DNA of 64,000 nt, from the NCBI RefSeq assembly GCF_023715485.1, contig NZ_JAMBOF010000002.1, forward strand, positions 310,001 through 374,000, in the 5' to 3' direction. The notes under the pieces are model-generated. The model searched no databases and was not told the origin of the DNA. It worked only from the letters and a program-made list of their open reading frames with translations. The DNA is from Mesobacillus subterraneus. GTDB lineage: Bacteria; Bacillota; Bacilli; Bacillales; Cytobacillaceae. The position numbers and the translations under genes are program-made. Of this stretch, positions 35,487 to 46,000 are shown in pieces. Numbering within the stretch: position 1 is the stretch's first letter; each line of letters starts with the position of its first letter.

Positions 35487-35512
35487 GACGTCGGATATTC
35501 GGAAAAGTTTCA
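35487..35512 (-). promoter_or_regulatory. ECF sigma (sigma-M/W type) promoter for tagO-like gene
   Basis: On the minus strand TGAAAC (35507-35512), 16 bases, CGTC (35487-35490), the consensus of sigma-M and related ECF sigmas of Bacillus, followed by TATA. These sigma factors respond to cell-envelope stress, which suits a teichoic-acid/polymer initiating enzyme. Confidence 0.7.
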
Positions 35513-35655
35513 AGATATGGTCTCGACTTTTCTATAATTAATCCCACAGTTTTAACTTTAGACGAAATTTGTCGAATTAGCCATTTCATACGAGTTAAAT
35601 TTGCCATCGAAGTTTTCATTTTCGTAACTTTTATTACTTTAATGTTGCAACTGCG

Positions 35656-35905
35656 CATACAACCTCCTTAGAAAAGGGAGGTTTGAGACGACAAACTCGA
35701 GGAAAATCGAGCTTGTCTACAGTCTTTTGGGGTTGTAGGGGAAATGTGGCTCCTCGTCGCAAGCTCCTGCGGGGTCTCACTTCTCCAGCTGATCCCGCAG
35801 GACATTGATTGAGCTTCATCGGGCCTGCCCACGCGCACGAGGGAAATGCGTTAGCATTTTCGGAGGAGTCTGCGCGCCTTCCACTCCAATCAACAGGTCT
35901 TCTAA
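35656..35905. repeat. Bacillaceae intergenic repeat, second copy type
   Basis: About 250 bp without ORF. It contains AACCTCC/GGAGGTT (35660-35683) and GACAA-CTCGA/TCGAG-TTGTC (35690-35717) hairpins, then GC-rich phrases (CTCCTGCGGGGTCTCAC, GATCCCGCAGGACATTGA, CACGCGCACGAGGGAAATGC, CCACTCCAATCAACAG) that I recognise as an element scattered through Bacillus genomes and related to the 26039 element. Exact ends are not defined. The gap 35301-36409 otherwise holds the ECF promoter and a transposase remnant. Confidence 0.7.
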
Positions 35906-36051
35906 AAGTAGCGTGGAACTATACCAAAGTCTATTTTAAAATAGATATTTATGACTTGGTGAAGGATGTGTAATTTGAAAAAGGCCGCCCAAGCATAAAC
36001 ACTGTTGAGAAGTGGGGCACTTTATCATGGAATCCATAACCCAAAAACTAG

Positions 36052-36348
36052 CGATGGCTAGGTTTATTTCTACTTCCGCAATGGTTTGGCGCATGGAGCG
36101 AATTCCAAATTTATATTGAAAAAAAGCATGACATGCGTTGGACGACCCTCAGGGGATTAAAAAAATTGTCCATGCAGGCGATGCTTACTTTTGCTGCCTT
36201 GAATCTTATAAAGATAGCCGACATGGAGAGGTCCGGCAATGGCTTAGAAACTGAAGCTAAGAGGATTCTATCCTCATGTATAAACCCTATGATGTCTAAA
36301 TCTTTTCAAGGTCTAACTTCTTATTATATTCATCCAATATGTATTTAA
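36052..36348 (+). pseudogene. IS1182-type transposase remnant (C-terminal fragment)
   Basis: An open frame of about 98 codons without a plausible start. Its middle (KKHDMRWTTLRGLKKLSMQA, MLTFAALNL) is the conserved C-terminal end of IS1182-family DDE transposases as I recall them. The rest of the transposase and the terminal repeats are missing, so it is a decayed insertion. It lies just upstream of the LtaS-like gene, next to an intergenic repeat. Confidence 0.7.
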
Positions 36349-36409
36349 CTTTAAATGTTTGTAAATTTGTGTTAAAAATATTTAATAAGTATTATAAGGA
36401 AGTGATTAA

Positions 36410-38272
36410 TTGAAGGTTCATTTTGATAAACCATTTTTGACCCGCACTATTATCTTAATTTTCTTCATAGCCATCGCATGGACCTTAAAAACGGTCTACT
36501 TCGTCCATGAATTGGAGCTTAGCCCGCATAAGAAATTTATCTTAATTTCTTCCATCGGGTTCAGCCTGGTTCTGGTCAGCTTGTTGGCTTCAAAGAGATC
36601 AAAGCTTCACATAACCGCTGCTTTTTCATTGTATTTAGTCGTTAATCTTTTGTTTTATGCTGATGTGGTTTATGAGAGATATTACGATTCAATCCTTCAT
36701 ATTGAATTAGCAGGGCAGGCTAATCAGATTGGCGATGTGTTCAGCTCGGTCATTACCCTGATGTATACAACTGATTTCTTGTATTGGATAGACATCCCTT
36801 TCACCCTGGCAGGTTTTATTTGGTATAACAGGAAGCAGGCTGTAGATAACAGACCGTTGCTTTCAGCGATATTTATGAGTTCAGGCATCGCCGCGCTTCT
36901 TTTTACAGCTTTCTTTCCGTTAAAAGCCACATTCTCTGATCAGTACATGGTCTCTTTGACAGGGATCATTCCAGCTCACATCTATACTGTGCATAACTCA
37001 CTGTACGAAGCTACCCTTGCTGGCGAAGTTGTAAGCGAAAACTCTGCCAAAGTCCTTGAGATTAAGAGCGAGTTCAAAAAAAATCAGACCCTCCAGAAAA
37101 CTTCACCATATTTCGGGAAATTCGAAGGCAAGAATGTCATCATGGTACAGGCAGAGTCCTTAAATACTTTCCCAGTCGGCCTTGAGGTAGATGGGTTCGA
37201 AATAACCCCTAATATGAATGAGCTTATTTCCATCAGCCAGTACTACCCAAACACTTACCTGCAGATTGGGCGAGGAAATACATCAGACGCGGAGTTCGTT
37301 GCTAATAACTCCATATATCCGATGGCTCCCAAAGGGATCTATCAAGGCTATCCGCAAAATAACTTTCTTTCGTTAGGCAAGACTCTGAAAGACATTGGCT
37401 ATGTTACAACAGCGGCTCATGGCAATTCTCCTGACTTCTGGAATCGTCAAGAAGCCTATAAAAAACAAGGATATCAAACCTTTTATCACAAAGATCATCC
37501 CTCAATAAAAAAAGATGAAATTATAGGGATGGGAATATCAGATGAAAGCATATTTAAACAAATGATGGATTTACACAAAACAATAGATGGTCCTTTTTAT
37601 AATTTCATCGTCACCCTGACCAATCACCGCCCTTTTGTTTTACCGGAAGAATACCAATACCTAGATCTCCCTGAAAAATTCAAAGATACGGCAACAGGTC
37701 ATTATCTGCAAAGCGTTTATTATTTTGATCAGGCCCTTGGAAAATTCATTGAGGATTTGAAGAAGGAAGGTATATGGGAGGATACAATTTTTGTGATGTA
37801 TGGTGACCATTACGGACCAATACCAAAGGATGAAAAAGAAATTAAAAAGCTGCTGAATGTTACTTTTAATGAAAAAGAGCGCTTCAGAGTGCCTCTGATC
37901 ATCCATCATCCAGGCCAAACTAAGGGAATGGTAAATGAGATCGTGGCAAGCCAAATGGACATATATCCCACAATCACCTCTTTATTAGGAATCGAAAGAC
38001 CATTAGTCCAATTCGGAAAAGCATTGGACGTGAAACAAGAGGGGTTTGCCGGATTTGCCTACGAAACAACAAGGTATAGCTTCTATACTGACGACTTTAA
38101 TTATGTCGCCTCCCACGATGGCACATTCGAGTCTGGAAAGTGCATTGACAATAACACGAACGAAGAAACTGATATAGAAGCATGCAGGCCAGGCTTCAAC
38201 AAACTATTCAAGGATATCGAGGCTTCAAGCTTCATGCTGGAAAATAATTTAATACCCACCATGACAAAATAA
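36410..38272 (+). CDS. LTA synthase family protein (LtaS-like sulfatase fold)
   Basis: 620 aa. About five N-terminal membrane segments (residues 1-190) precede an extracellular alkaline-phosphatase/sulfatase-type domain. The catalytic Thr is in GRGNTSDAEF (around residue 290); metal ligands are in IMVQAESLN, TNHRPF and FVMYGDHYGPI. LtaS enzymes polymerise glycerol phosphate from phosphatidylglycerol on a lipid anchor. The start is a TTG behind AAGGAAGTGATTAA. It stands alone between terminators or repeats, facing the polysaccharide genes. Confidence 0.9.
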   Translation: MKVHFDKPFLTRTIILIFFIAIAWTLKTVYFVHELELSPHKKFILISSIGFSLVLVSLLASKRSKLHITAAFSLYLVVNLLFYADVVYERYYDSILHIELAGQANQIGDVFSSVITLMYTTDFLYWIDIPFTLAGFIWYNRKQAVDNRPLLSAIFMSSGIAALLFTAFFPLKATFSDQYMVSLTGIIPAHIYTVHNSLYEATLAGEVVSENSAKVLEIKSEFKKNQTLQKTSPYFGKFEGKNVIMVQAESLNTFPVGLEVDGFEITPNMNELISISQYYPNTYLQIGRGNTSDAEFVANNSIYPMAPKGIYQGYPQNNFLSLGKTLKDIGYVTTAAHGNSPDFWNRQEAYKKQGYQTFYHKDHPSIKKDEIIGMGISDESIFKQMMDLHKTIDGPFYNFIVTLTNHRPFVLPEEYQYLDLPEKFKDTATGHYLQSVYYFDQALGKFIEDLKKEGIWEDTIFVMYGDHYGPIPKDEKEIKKLLNVTFNEKERFRVPLIIHHPGQTKGMVNEIVASQMDIYPTITSLLGIERPLVQFGKALDVKQEGFAGFAYETTRYSFYTDDFNYVASHDGTFESGKCIDNNTNEETDIEACRPGFNKLFKDIEASSFMLENNLIPTMTK

Positions 38273-38299
38273 AAAAGCATCTTTCTCGATGCTTTTTTA
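38272..38299. terminator. Bidirectional terminator
   Basis: AAAAAAGCATC, loop, GATGCTTTTTTA between two converging genes; it overlaps the stop of both. Confidence 0.9.
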
Positions 38300-39532
38300 T
38301 TTTGCAATTCTATGCTTCGCAATAAAGGCAAGAGCCACTCCGTAAAAGAACCACATAGGCCAGAAGTAAAATAAACTGCTCGGACCAAGACAGGCGATCA
38401 CAAAGCCAATATAACTCAGCAGCAGCGATAAAGCCAGGTGTCCATTACTCTTTTCAAACCGGTAGATAGAGAATAGCTTCACGACAATGAAAATGAAGAA
38501 TGCAACATACCCTGCAAATATCATCAGTCCGTAGCTGCTTAATACTTCAAGCCACCAGTTATGCGGGTTCGTAAAACCACTGGTATTAAATCTGTATGGA
38601 TCAATATGTTCTGGAAAGTTACCTGGTCCCACCCCAAGCATAAACGATTGGAACGTTGCATAGAGTCCATTCAAATAAAGATTAAACCGGTGGGAAGCTG
38701 ATCCGCGGCCTTCTCTTATCCCTTCGAATAAATCAATATTCACAAGAGCCGGAAGTACAAACCAGGCTATGGCACCAATTAAAATTGGGCTTGAAACTAA
38801 CGCTAGTCTTACACCCTTTTTCACCTGCTTGAATTGGGCGAGTAACACAAATGCGACTACCTGCAGAAAAATCGCAATCAGACTCAATCTTGCATCATTC
38901 ATATAGTTAATTCCCACAATCGCAAGGATTGCAAGAAGATTAATCAGCTTAATCGATATCGGCCTGCTCAATAGTCTTGTTAAAAAGAATGGAAGGACAA
39001 GAACCAAAAACACTGATAAGTCATTTTCATTATAAAAGAATGCAGTGGCTCTTCGTATATCCAGTTCAACGAATCTTTCTGCCTCAATTACATATCTCGA
39101 GGTTGGCAGGTGGATACCGAACGCAAGCTCAAGCAAAGCAATCAAAACAATACCTGCTCCCACCAGCCACAGCGATGCAGATACCCATGAATCATATATC
39201 TTTTGCAACAGATAAATCAAAACCACTATCAACAGGATAAACAGGAAGAAATAATATAGCTCCTTGATTGCCGCAGCTTTATTAAACGACCAGGTAATAG
39301 CCATCGCTCCGTAGTAAAACCATATTCCCAGGAATATCAAAGGAAACTTTATGCCCGATATATTCAGAACATCTTTTTTTAAAATCAGCCTGTAGATCAT
39401 TATGGCAAAAACTGATAGGATGGCCATTCTTAACAATGTCATTCTCAGAGGTCCGATGGGTATATTGATAAAGAAAGAATCTAAAAAGATTAAAGCTAAT
39501 ATACCCAAGTACGCTGTAAGTTTCCAATTCAT
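38297..39532 (-). CDS. O-antigen ligase/polymerase (Wzy/WaaL-like) membrane protein
   Basis: 411 aa with about ten or more membrane segments. A large external loop ends in the Wzy_C-type motif with HR and NPHNWWLEVLSSYGLMI (about residue 320). Such proteins join undecaprenyl-linked repeats into chains outside the membrane. A Wzx flippase and Wzz-like chain-length protein in the same operon make a Wzy-dependent pathway likely. Confidence 0.85.
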   Translation of the reverse strand: MNWKLTAYLGILALIFLDSFFINIPIGPLRMTLLRMAILSVFAIMIYRLILKKDVLNISGIKFPLIFLGIWFYYGAMAITWSFNKAAAIKELYYFFLFILLIVVLIYLLQKIYDSWVSASLWLVGAGIVLIALLELAFGIHLPTSRYVIEAERFVELDIRRATAFFYNENDLSVFLVLVLPFFLTRLLSRPISIKLINLLAILAIVGINYMNDARLSLIAIFLQVVAFVLLAQFKQVKKGVRLALVSSPILIGAIAWFVLPALVNIDLFEGIREGRGSASHRFNLYLNGLYATFQSFMLGVGPGNFPEHIDPYRFNTSGFTNPHNWWLEVLSSYGLMIFAGYVAFFIFIVVKLFSIYRFEKSNGHLALSLLLSYIGFVIACLGPSSLFYFWPMWFFYGVALAFIAKHRIAK

Positions 39533-39546
39533 GATTTATACCTCTA

Positions 39547-40695
39547 TTAAAGACTATTATAAACTTCTACTATTTTTTCAACGATCACTTCTTCGCTGAA
39601 CCTGTCTTCACAATCTTTGCGGATTGCTTCAGGATTATACATATAGTAATGATTATATAAATGCTGCATTGCCCGGCTCAATTCTTCGACATTATCCACC
39701 GGGACAAGAATTCCGTTCTTTTCATTTACAATAAATTCAGGTCCGCCAGATTTTGTTGAAATGACAGGCTTACCACTGGCAAGTGCCTCGATAAGAACGA
39801 CCCCAAACGTTTCAAACTTGCTGGCTAAAACGAAGGCATCACACTGATGCATCTGCTCAATAACCTGATGGCGGTCAATCCTTCCCAAAAATTGGACTTG
39901 TGACTCAACTCCCAGCTTCTTTGCCAGTTCCACCAGCTCATCTTTCTGCTGGCCGTCGCCGCCGATCAGCAGATCAAATTCTTCACCTTTAAAAGCCTTA
40001 GCAAAGCTCTTGATCAAAATATCCATGCCCTTATTTGGTGTCAAGAATGCCAAAGAGAAAAACCTGAACCTGTCTTTTCCTTTATCTTTCCGGCGATTCA
40101 TTTGAAAAGCCCTATAGTCAACAATATTGGGAATTTCAAGGATTGGCTTATCCGTATATTTTTGCATTTCCTTTTTCAGGCTTGGCCCCACAGAAATGAT
40201 TGTGCCAGCTTGTCTGAGAGCCTTCGTAATTTCATTCTTCTCATATGGCTTGAGCAAGCCTCTTACCAGCTTGCTTGAATGCTCGGTAATAACTAGAGGG
40301 ATATTTTCTTCCTTGGCAATCTTCGCAGCTGCCCAGCCACCCCACAGAGCAGAATGAGCGTGGATGATATCAGGTTTCCCTTCTCTCTGTACCATTTCTT
40401 TGAAGAGCTTTTTCAGCCGGCTATAGTAAACGAACGCATTTGAGAATGGCACTCGGGCTGGCAGCGGATTATAGGTTTTAAAACGATAAATATTTAAACC
40501 GTCTTCCTCCCTGACCTGCACACCCTGTTTCCAGCCGCTTTTATAAGCGCGAAGCGTCCTTATCTCCGGATATAGCACAGTAACCTCGCAGCCAAATTTC
40601 TTTAATGCGATGGCCTGCTCTTTAAAAAAGATGCCAAGGATTTTATTTTCTTCTGTCGGATACCATGAAGGGATGATCAAGACTTTCTTGTTCAT
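39547..40695 (-). CDS. Glycosyltransferase family 4
   Basis: 382 aa, GT-B fold. Start VLIIPSWYPTEENKILGIFF, acceptor-side IIHAHSALWGGWAA, donor-side LLIGGDGQQKDELVELAKKL, FLGRIDRHQVIEQMHQCDAF, SKFETFGVVLIEALASGKPV. The only transferase in the Wzx/Wzy operon, so other sugars are presumably added by transferases elsewhere (24.7-28.5 kb). Overlaps the flippase stop by four bases. Confidence 0.9.
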   Translation of the reverse strand: MNKKVLIIPSWYPTEENKILGIFFKEQAIALKKFGCEVTVLYPEIRTLRAYKSGWKQGVQVREEDGLNIYRFKTYNPLPARVPFSNAFVYYSRLKKLFKEMVQREGKPDIIHAHSALWGGWAAAKIAKEENIPLVITEHSSKLVRGLLKPYEKNEITKALRQAGTIISVGPSLKKEMQKYTDKPILEIPNIVDYRAFQMNRRKDKGKDRFRFFSLAFLTPNKGMDILIKSFAKAFKGEEFDLLIGGDGQQKDELVELAKKLGVESQVQFLGRIDRHQVIEQMHQCDAFVLASKFETFGVVLIEALASGKPVISTKSGGPEFIVNEKNGILVPVDNVEELSRAMQHLYNHYYMYNPEAIRKDCEDRFSEEVIVEKIVEVYNSL

Positions 40696-42014
40696 GTCCT
40701 CATCCTTTTTCTGATTATTTTCTTATATGCTTCTATATCTTCTTTTTGAAGGATGATAAACTTGCTATACTGCAAGCCCGTTTCCCTCTTGAAAAGCACC
40801 ATCTTTATCAATGTACTCAAACTATAAGTAACAGATGTACTGATCGCCGACCCTGCAATTCCGATTTTAGGAATGAGCAAAAAGTTGAGTACAATGTTTG
40901 AAACAACAGTAAAAATTGATGTGTACATATTTAATTCTGGTTTTCCCCTTCCAGCAAGGTCATTAGACAAGATACGGTCTACGGAAAAGAGGATAATCCC
41001 TGGCAATAACATTTTTAGTATATCCGAACTTTTATCGTAAGCCTCTCCAAAGAGCAGGCCAAAAATCAAATCACTTGCAATGTAAAAAGCAATCCCGCCT
41101 ATAACCGAGAAAAACAAGACATTCCTGCTGATAGCGCCAGTAAGCTTGTTCTTGCTCTCATTATCTTTTGAAGAAGAAATAACGGGATAAAGCACGGAGG
41201 AAATCGCTTGAGATACAATCCAAAGCTTTTCCGCAATTGTGACAGCAACTCCGTATAGACCTACTGCGGCTGGAGTCAAGAACATTGAGATAAGGAACAT
41301 ATCAGCTCTGTAGTTAATAAAAGAAAGGACATTGCTGAAATGCGCTTTGTAGCCAAAAGAGAATGAATCCATAAAGTAAGGCTTGGAAACATTCCCGCTG
41401 AACAAGGTAATGTTTAGCCTTTTCCTTAAGAAATACAACGTTAGAATAAACTGGGCAAGCACTCCTATGGTGAATGAAAATACTGTTCCAACTAGTCCTG
41501 TTTTTAACAACAGCAATAATAAAGCTAAAGTAATCAATGCGACTAATTGCCTTATGAGAGCCAAGGTATTAAAGGATTTGAAATCCTGCACTCCCTGGAA
41601 AAGGACAAGATAAAAATCATTAAGCATCAACAAAGGCATTATGATCAAGATGCTGAATAAATACGGCTGCGGAACCCCAGCGAAAAACTTGTCCGATGCA
41701 AAATACACAACCAAAGCTCCGCTGATTATGGCTGCAATGCTTAAAATAAAGCCGGAGGCAGTATTTGTCTTAATGATATCCTTCATATCATACTTTTTCT
41801 GGCCTATATAATAAACACTTGCCGAACCTACACCAAAGTTCAGCAATGTCATAAGGGTTGTAGGCAGGAGGACGATCAACTGATACATCCCATTCCCCTC
41901 AGGCCCCAGGACCCTGGCAATAATAACTGAAGCCAGCAACCCCAGTAGAATTCCAGATACCTGCCTGGACAAGGTAACGAGGGTATTTTTAAAAAACGTT
42001 TTTGAACTACTCAT
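40692..42014 (-). CDS. Polysaccharide flippase (Wzx/MATE-like, MVF superfamily)
   Basis: 440 aa, around 12-14 membrane segments, starting with the typical SKTFFKNTLVTLSRQVSGIL and VIIARVLGPEGNGMYQLIVL. It moves undecaprenyl-linked repeat units across the membrane. C-terminal tail is basic. The gene is coupled (4-base overlap) to the GT4 gene. Confidence 0.88.
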   Translation of the reverse strand: MSSSKTFFKNTLVTLSRQVSGILLGLLASVIIARVLGPEGNGMYQLIVLLPTTLMTLLNFGVGSASVYYIGQKKYDMKDIIKTNTASGFILSIAAIISGALVVYFASDKFFAGVPQPYLFSILIIMPLLMLNDFYLVLFQGVQDFKSFNTLALIRQLVALITLALLLLLLKTGLVGTVFSFTIGVLAQFILTLYFLRKRLNITLFSGNVSKPYFMDSFSFGYKAHFSNVLSFINYRADMFLISMFLTPAAVGLYGVAVTIAEKLWIVSQAISSVLYPVISSSKDNESKNKLTGAISRNVLFFSVIGGIAFYIASDLIFGLLFGEAYDKSSDILKMLLPGIILFSVDRILSNDLAGRGKPELNMYTSIFTVVSNIVLNFLLIPKIGIAGSAISTSVTYSLSTLIKMVLFKRETGLQYSKFIILQKEDIEAYKKIIRKRMRT

Positions 42015-42042
42015 TTAAACACCTTCTATATAATAGAAACAT

Positions 42043-42792
42043 TTACTTTTGTGATTCAGACCTTCTCGCGTTCAAGACATATTTCCAGAAAACAAGGATG
42101 AGAAGCATCAATTGGAAGCCGAAAGCCCCGCCTAAAAGGATATTTCTCAGAAGATTATTGGATGATGCGGTTGTTGTTATACTGTCTTTTTTAAGCTCTG
42201 GTTCTTCAAGTAATTTTAATTCATACTCAGCTTCTTTAAGATCTGCATAATAGCGCGGCAATTTTTCTTCTTTCAACATTAAAATTTCAGTATATCGGTT
42301 TAGGTTTTCTTCATTTTTCTCTGTAGAACTAATCTCTCTATAAGTATCAATTAACTGCTCCGTTTTTTCTACTTTTGCTTTAAGTGCTTTAGTATAATCA
42401 TCCCACACGCCTTTTTGTTCGTTGTAACGCTCTTTGAGGTCAGCTTCATATTTTGCCGCTGCCTCTATCAGTTCAGATTCAACTGTGTTTTTATCTGGTC
42501 CAGAAAGACTCAGTGAAATTAAGAAAGGCTCAACAATTTTAACATCAAAAGAGGCCCTAAGGTTTTCAGGAAGCCCCTCTTTATATTCACCTGAGATCAA
42601 ACCTGGCTTTGAAAGCTTATCATTTTCACCATTACCAGTAAACACAACTGCTTTTGACGTATAACTCGGTGTTCTTGTAAAGCTAAATGCTGCACCAGCA
42701 ATCATAAAAAGAATAGTGGCTAAAATTAACAGCAACTTCTTATCCCAAATGAATTTGAAGTAATCGTAAACTGGGTATTTGTGATCGTTCAT
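42043..42792 (-). CDS. Wzz-like polysaccharide chain-length determinant
   Basis: 249 aa. An N-terminal membrane segment (LLLILATILFMIAGAAFSF) after YDYFKFIWDK, a long periplasm-equivalent helical part (about residues 60-205) and a C-terminal membrane segment (NILLGGAFGFQLMLLILVFW): the Wzz architecture. The usual Pro/Gly-rich second TM region is unusual in lacking an obvious PxxP. No fused or adjacent tyrosine kinase. First gene of the wzz-wzx-GT-wzy operon. Confidence 0.8.
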   Translation of the reverse strand: MNDHKYPVYDYFKFIWDKKLLLILATILFMIAGAAFSFTRTPSYTSKAVVFTGNGENDKLSKPGLISGEYKEGLPENLRASFDVKIVEPFLISLSLSGPDKNTVESELIEAAAKYEADLKERYNEQKGVWDDYTKALKAKVEKTEQLIDTYREISSTEKNEENLNRYTEILMLKEEKLPRYYADLKEAEYELKLLEEPELKKDSITTTASSNNLLRNILLGGAFGFQLMLLILVFWKYVLNARRSESQK

Positions 42793-42961
42793 ATACTCGC
42801 AATTCTCCTTATTGACTAAATTAATTTCTCACATAATAGCATGATACCACAGCAGGAAAATTAAATGAACAAATCACGTTAATACATTATTCACCATCCA
42901 TGATGGTGGGCTTCAATGATAAATCCTATTGATTCACATTTCCTGTTCCCCCCACATAAGA

Positions 42962-42993
42962 AAGAACCGTTGAAAGATTCAACGGTTCTCACT
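42962..42993. terminator. Terminator of lactocepin-like gene
   Basis: AGAACCGTTGA, loop, TCAACGGTTCT; on the minus strand followed by TTCTT, directly after the stop at 43004. Confidence 0.8.
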
Positions 42994-43003
42994 TTAATGC
43001 TTA

Positions 43004-46000
43004 TTACTTAAGTAGGTCCTTAAGTTTTGCAGCAACTGTGTCGCTGACTACACCATTTCCACCGAGGATTGTAACTTTATCAAGGTTGTTATCCTTGATA
43101 AACTTCTCAGTTTCAGCAGATAGGCTCTTGTCTGTCAGTAATACGCCAGTGCCATTCTTAGCAGCTAGTGCAGCACCAGATAAAGCGTCTGCAAAGTCTC
43201 TGCCTGTTGCCAGGTAATAATGGTTGGCATCCTTATGGAAGTATTGCGCAACCTTTAGAGCTGTTTCGTAACGGTTTTGTCCGCCCAGGCGGTATACGTA
43301 TGGAAGCTGGTCCGTTACCACTTTAGGAACTACCCCTGTACCACCGACTACCAATGACTTGGAAGCTCCAAGGTCACGGATTGTCTTAGCAGTTACATCA
43401 GGAAGTGAATTCGTTTTTGTCAACAGGATCGGCATTCCCTTTTCTGCTGCAAATGAAGCAACAGACAATGCATCAGGGAAGTTGCTTCCGTTTACGACAA
43501 CAACTTCTTTTACTCCTTCTGGAGCAACGTGTTTAGCGATCTTCGCTGCAGTTTCCCAACGGTCAGCACCGAATACGCGAACTACTTTGATTCCTTTGTC
43601 CTTAAGGGCCTTTTCAGTAGCTGCGTTTACAGCTCCAGTTCCGCCAAGGATGTAAACTGTTTTAGCGTTCAAGCGGCTGATTTCGTCGCTTGCTTCTTTC
43701 GTGAATTCATTTGGCTTAGTAAGCAATAGTGGTGCATTGTATTTCTTAGCCAATGGAACACCAGCAAGTGCATCTGCGTAGTTATCTCCACGAGCAAGTA
43801 CTACAGTGTCAGCTGATTCCCAGCCCTTTTTGCTCACTTCCGCAGCAGTCTTGTAACGAGTGTCGCCTGATAGGCGGTTAACACGTTCAGCATCTTCATT
43901 GCGGTGAATCTTCACTTCTTCAACTGTTTCGTTTCCAGCGATATCTGTTAACGTCAGCTTGAAAACATTGTCGCCTTCTTTAAGTGTAACTGGTACTTCT
44001 ACAGTTTGTGTTCCAGCACCTAAAATTGAAACTGGATCTTCAATAGATTGATCATACAGATGATTGTCATCTACATACAACGAGAAGTATTTATAGTTAT
44101 CTTTCATTTCAACGTTAACTGTCAATTCTTCAACATTATTGTCTACAAACGATGGTGCATCAGTTGTTAATGTCGGCTTTGTTGTATCGACGAATACTTT
44201 TCTGGAAATTGAATATTCATTTCCAGATACGTCTGTTGCAGTGACGATTACATCATACTTATCGTCTGCATCAAACTTCGCTACTCCTGAGAAGTAGTAT
44301 GCTTCTTCTTCTTCATCGTACGATACTTCCGCTGGCTCGCCGTTAACAGTAACCTTGGCAACCTTCACGTTTTCAAGTACATATCCCTCTACAGGAACTT
44401 CTTTAGTGTTATAAGCACCGTAAGGTTCTGGAGATAAGACTAAAAGAAGCGGGCTTTCCGTGTCGCCATTAGCAACTTCATCAGTGCCAACGTTATAAGC
44501 ATGGTCATATGCACGAACTTCTACCAAATCTCCTTCAGCCAATTCAGTAAATGTATAAGATGTTTTGTCAGCCGCTAAGTCAGCAACTGATTCACCGTTA
44601 ACTAACACTTCGTAGCCTAGGATTCCAACACCTTCATCGCTGCCTTCCCACTTAAGCTCACCCGTTTTTCCATCGTAAGTAGCCTTTACAGCAGGCGCCT
44701 TTGTATCCACGTATACCGGAATCGTCTTGGATTGCCATTCAGCTCCAGCATAATCTACAACAGACTTAACCTCATAATAGTAGAGTCCATCTTTAACCAT
44801 TTCGGATTTTACTGTTCCATCCCAAATAGCGTTTGAATTGTAAGTAAATCCGAAGCTGCTTCCGCCATCGATATAAGTTTTACGGACATTTTTTTGCATA
44901 AATACTCTTCTTAGCAGATTCTCTTCCTCGTCAAGGATGTTGTATTGAACCTCTTTTGCATTTCTAAGGATTCCGAGGAATGGATTCATGTTATCCAATA
45001 CCCCATCTCCATTTGGTGATAATGCGTAATATCCCTTTTCTGGAACAGGAGAATTAAAGTATTCGTCATTATCCACTAGGACATCATCTACACCATAGTC
45101 GAAATACTTAACTTCATTGTTAACTCTAAATCCGTCCAACACTTCTGGACGATCCCATTCTCCATAGAAGCCTAGGAATGGAACTGAAAGCTTGGCTTCA
45201 GCACCTTTTGCATCAGTGAACTGAACGAAACCTTCAACAAAAATGTCTTCTGTCAATGCTTTGCTTGTAGCATTGCCGTCTTTATCGATACCAGGGATTT
45301 TTGCGCCTGTTATGTCAAAAGAGACAGTAAAGTCAACAGATTCACCAGCAGGGATTGTCACAGTTTTCGGCGCAACCACTTTAGCTCCTTGAATATCCCC
45401 AGCGATCAATGCATTTTGGTCTGGAGCTCCTTCTACTTGCTTAAACGTATCTGTAAGAAGTCGAGTATTTACATTGTAAGTAACTTCTTCTTCAGACATA
45501 TTTGTAGCAGTAAGAGTAAAGCTTTGAGTTTTTTCTTTAAAATCTTTCAATTCAACTTTCGCTTCTCCAGTATTCTTATTAACGACAAATACAGGAGTAT
45601 CAACTGCAGCGAATGTCTGCATCATACCAGCACCCTGTCTTCTAGGAGAGAAAGGCTGGCCTTGTAAATCCTCAATAACTTTCGCTGAGTTCATCAGCAA
45701 GATTTTTGCAAGTCTAGTATGCTCAGAAGCTTCTAAAGCTTCAAAACGATCATCAGTCTTTAAGTATTGTTGAACAAGAGCAGATCCGCCGGCAACATGT
45801 GGTGCCGCCATTGAAGTACCACTCATAAGACCATAAGAATCATTTTGGAATGTTGAATAAATGTTTCCGCCTGGTGCAGTAATTTCAGGCTTCAACTCGA
45901 GGCTTGGAGTTGTTCCCCATGAAGTGAAGTCTGTCATTCTGCCCATTTCAGGATCTTCATTTTTATTCAACTGTGCTACGCCAAGAGTATTAAGATTTTG

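Noticed and set aside
36133-36348. 71-aa intact gene
   Set aside because: The frame continues upstream with transposase-like sequence and lacks a ribosome site, so it is a fragment of an IS1182-type transposase.
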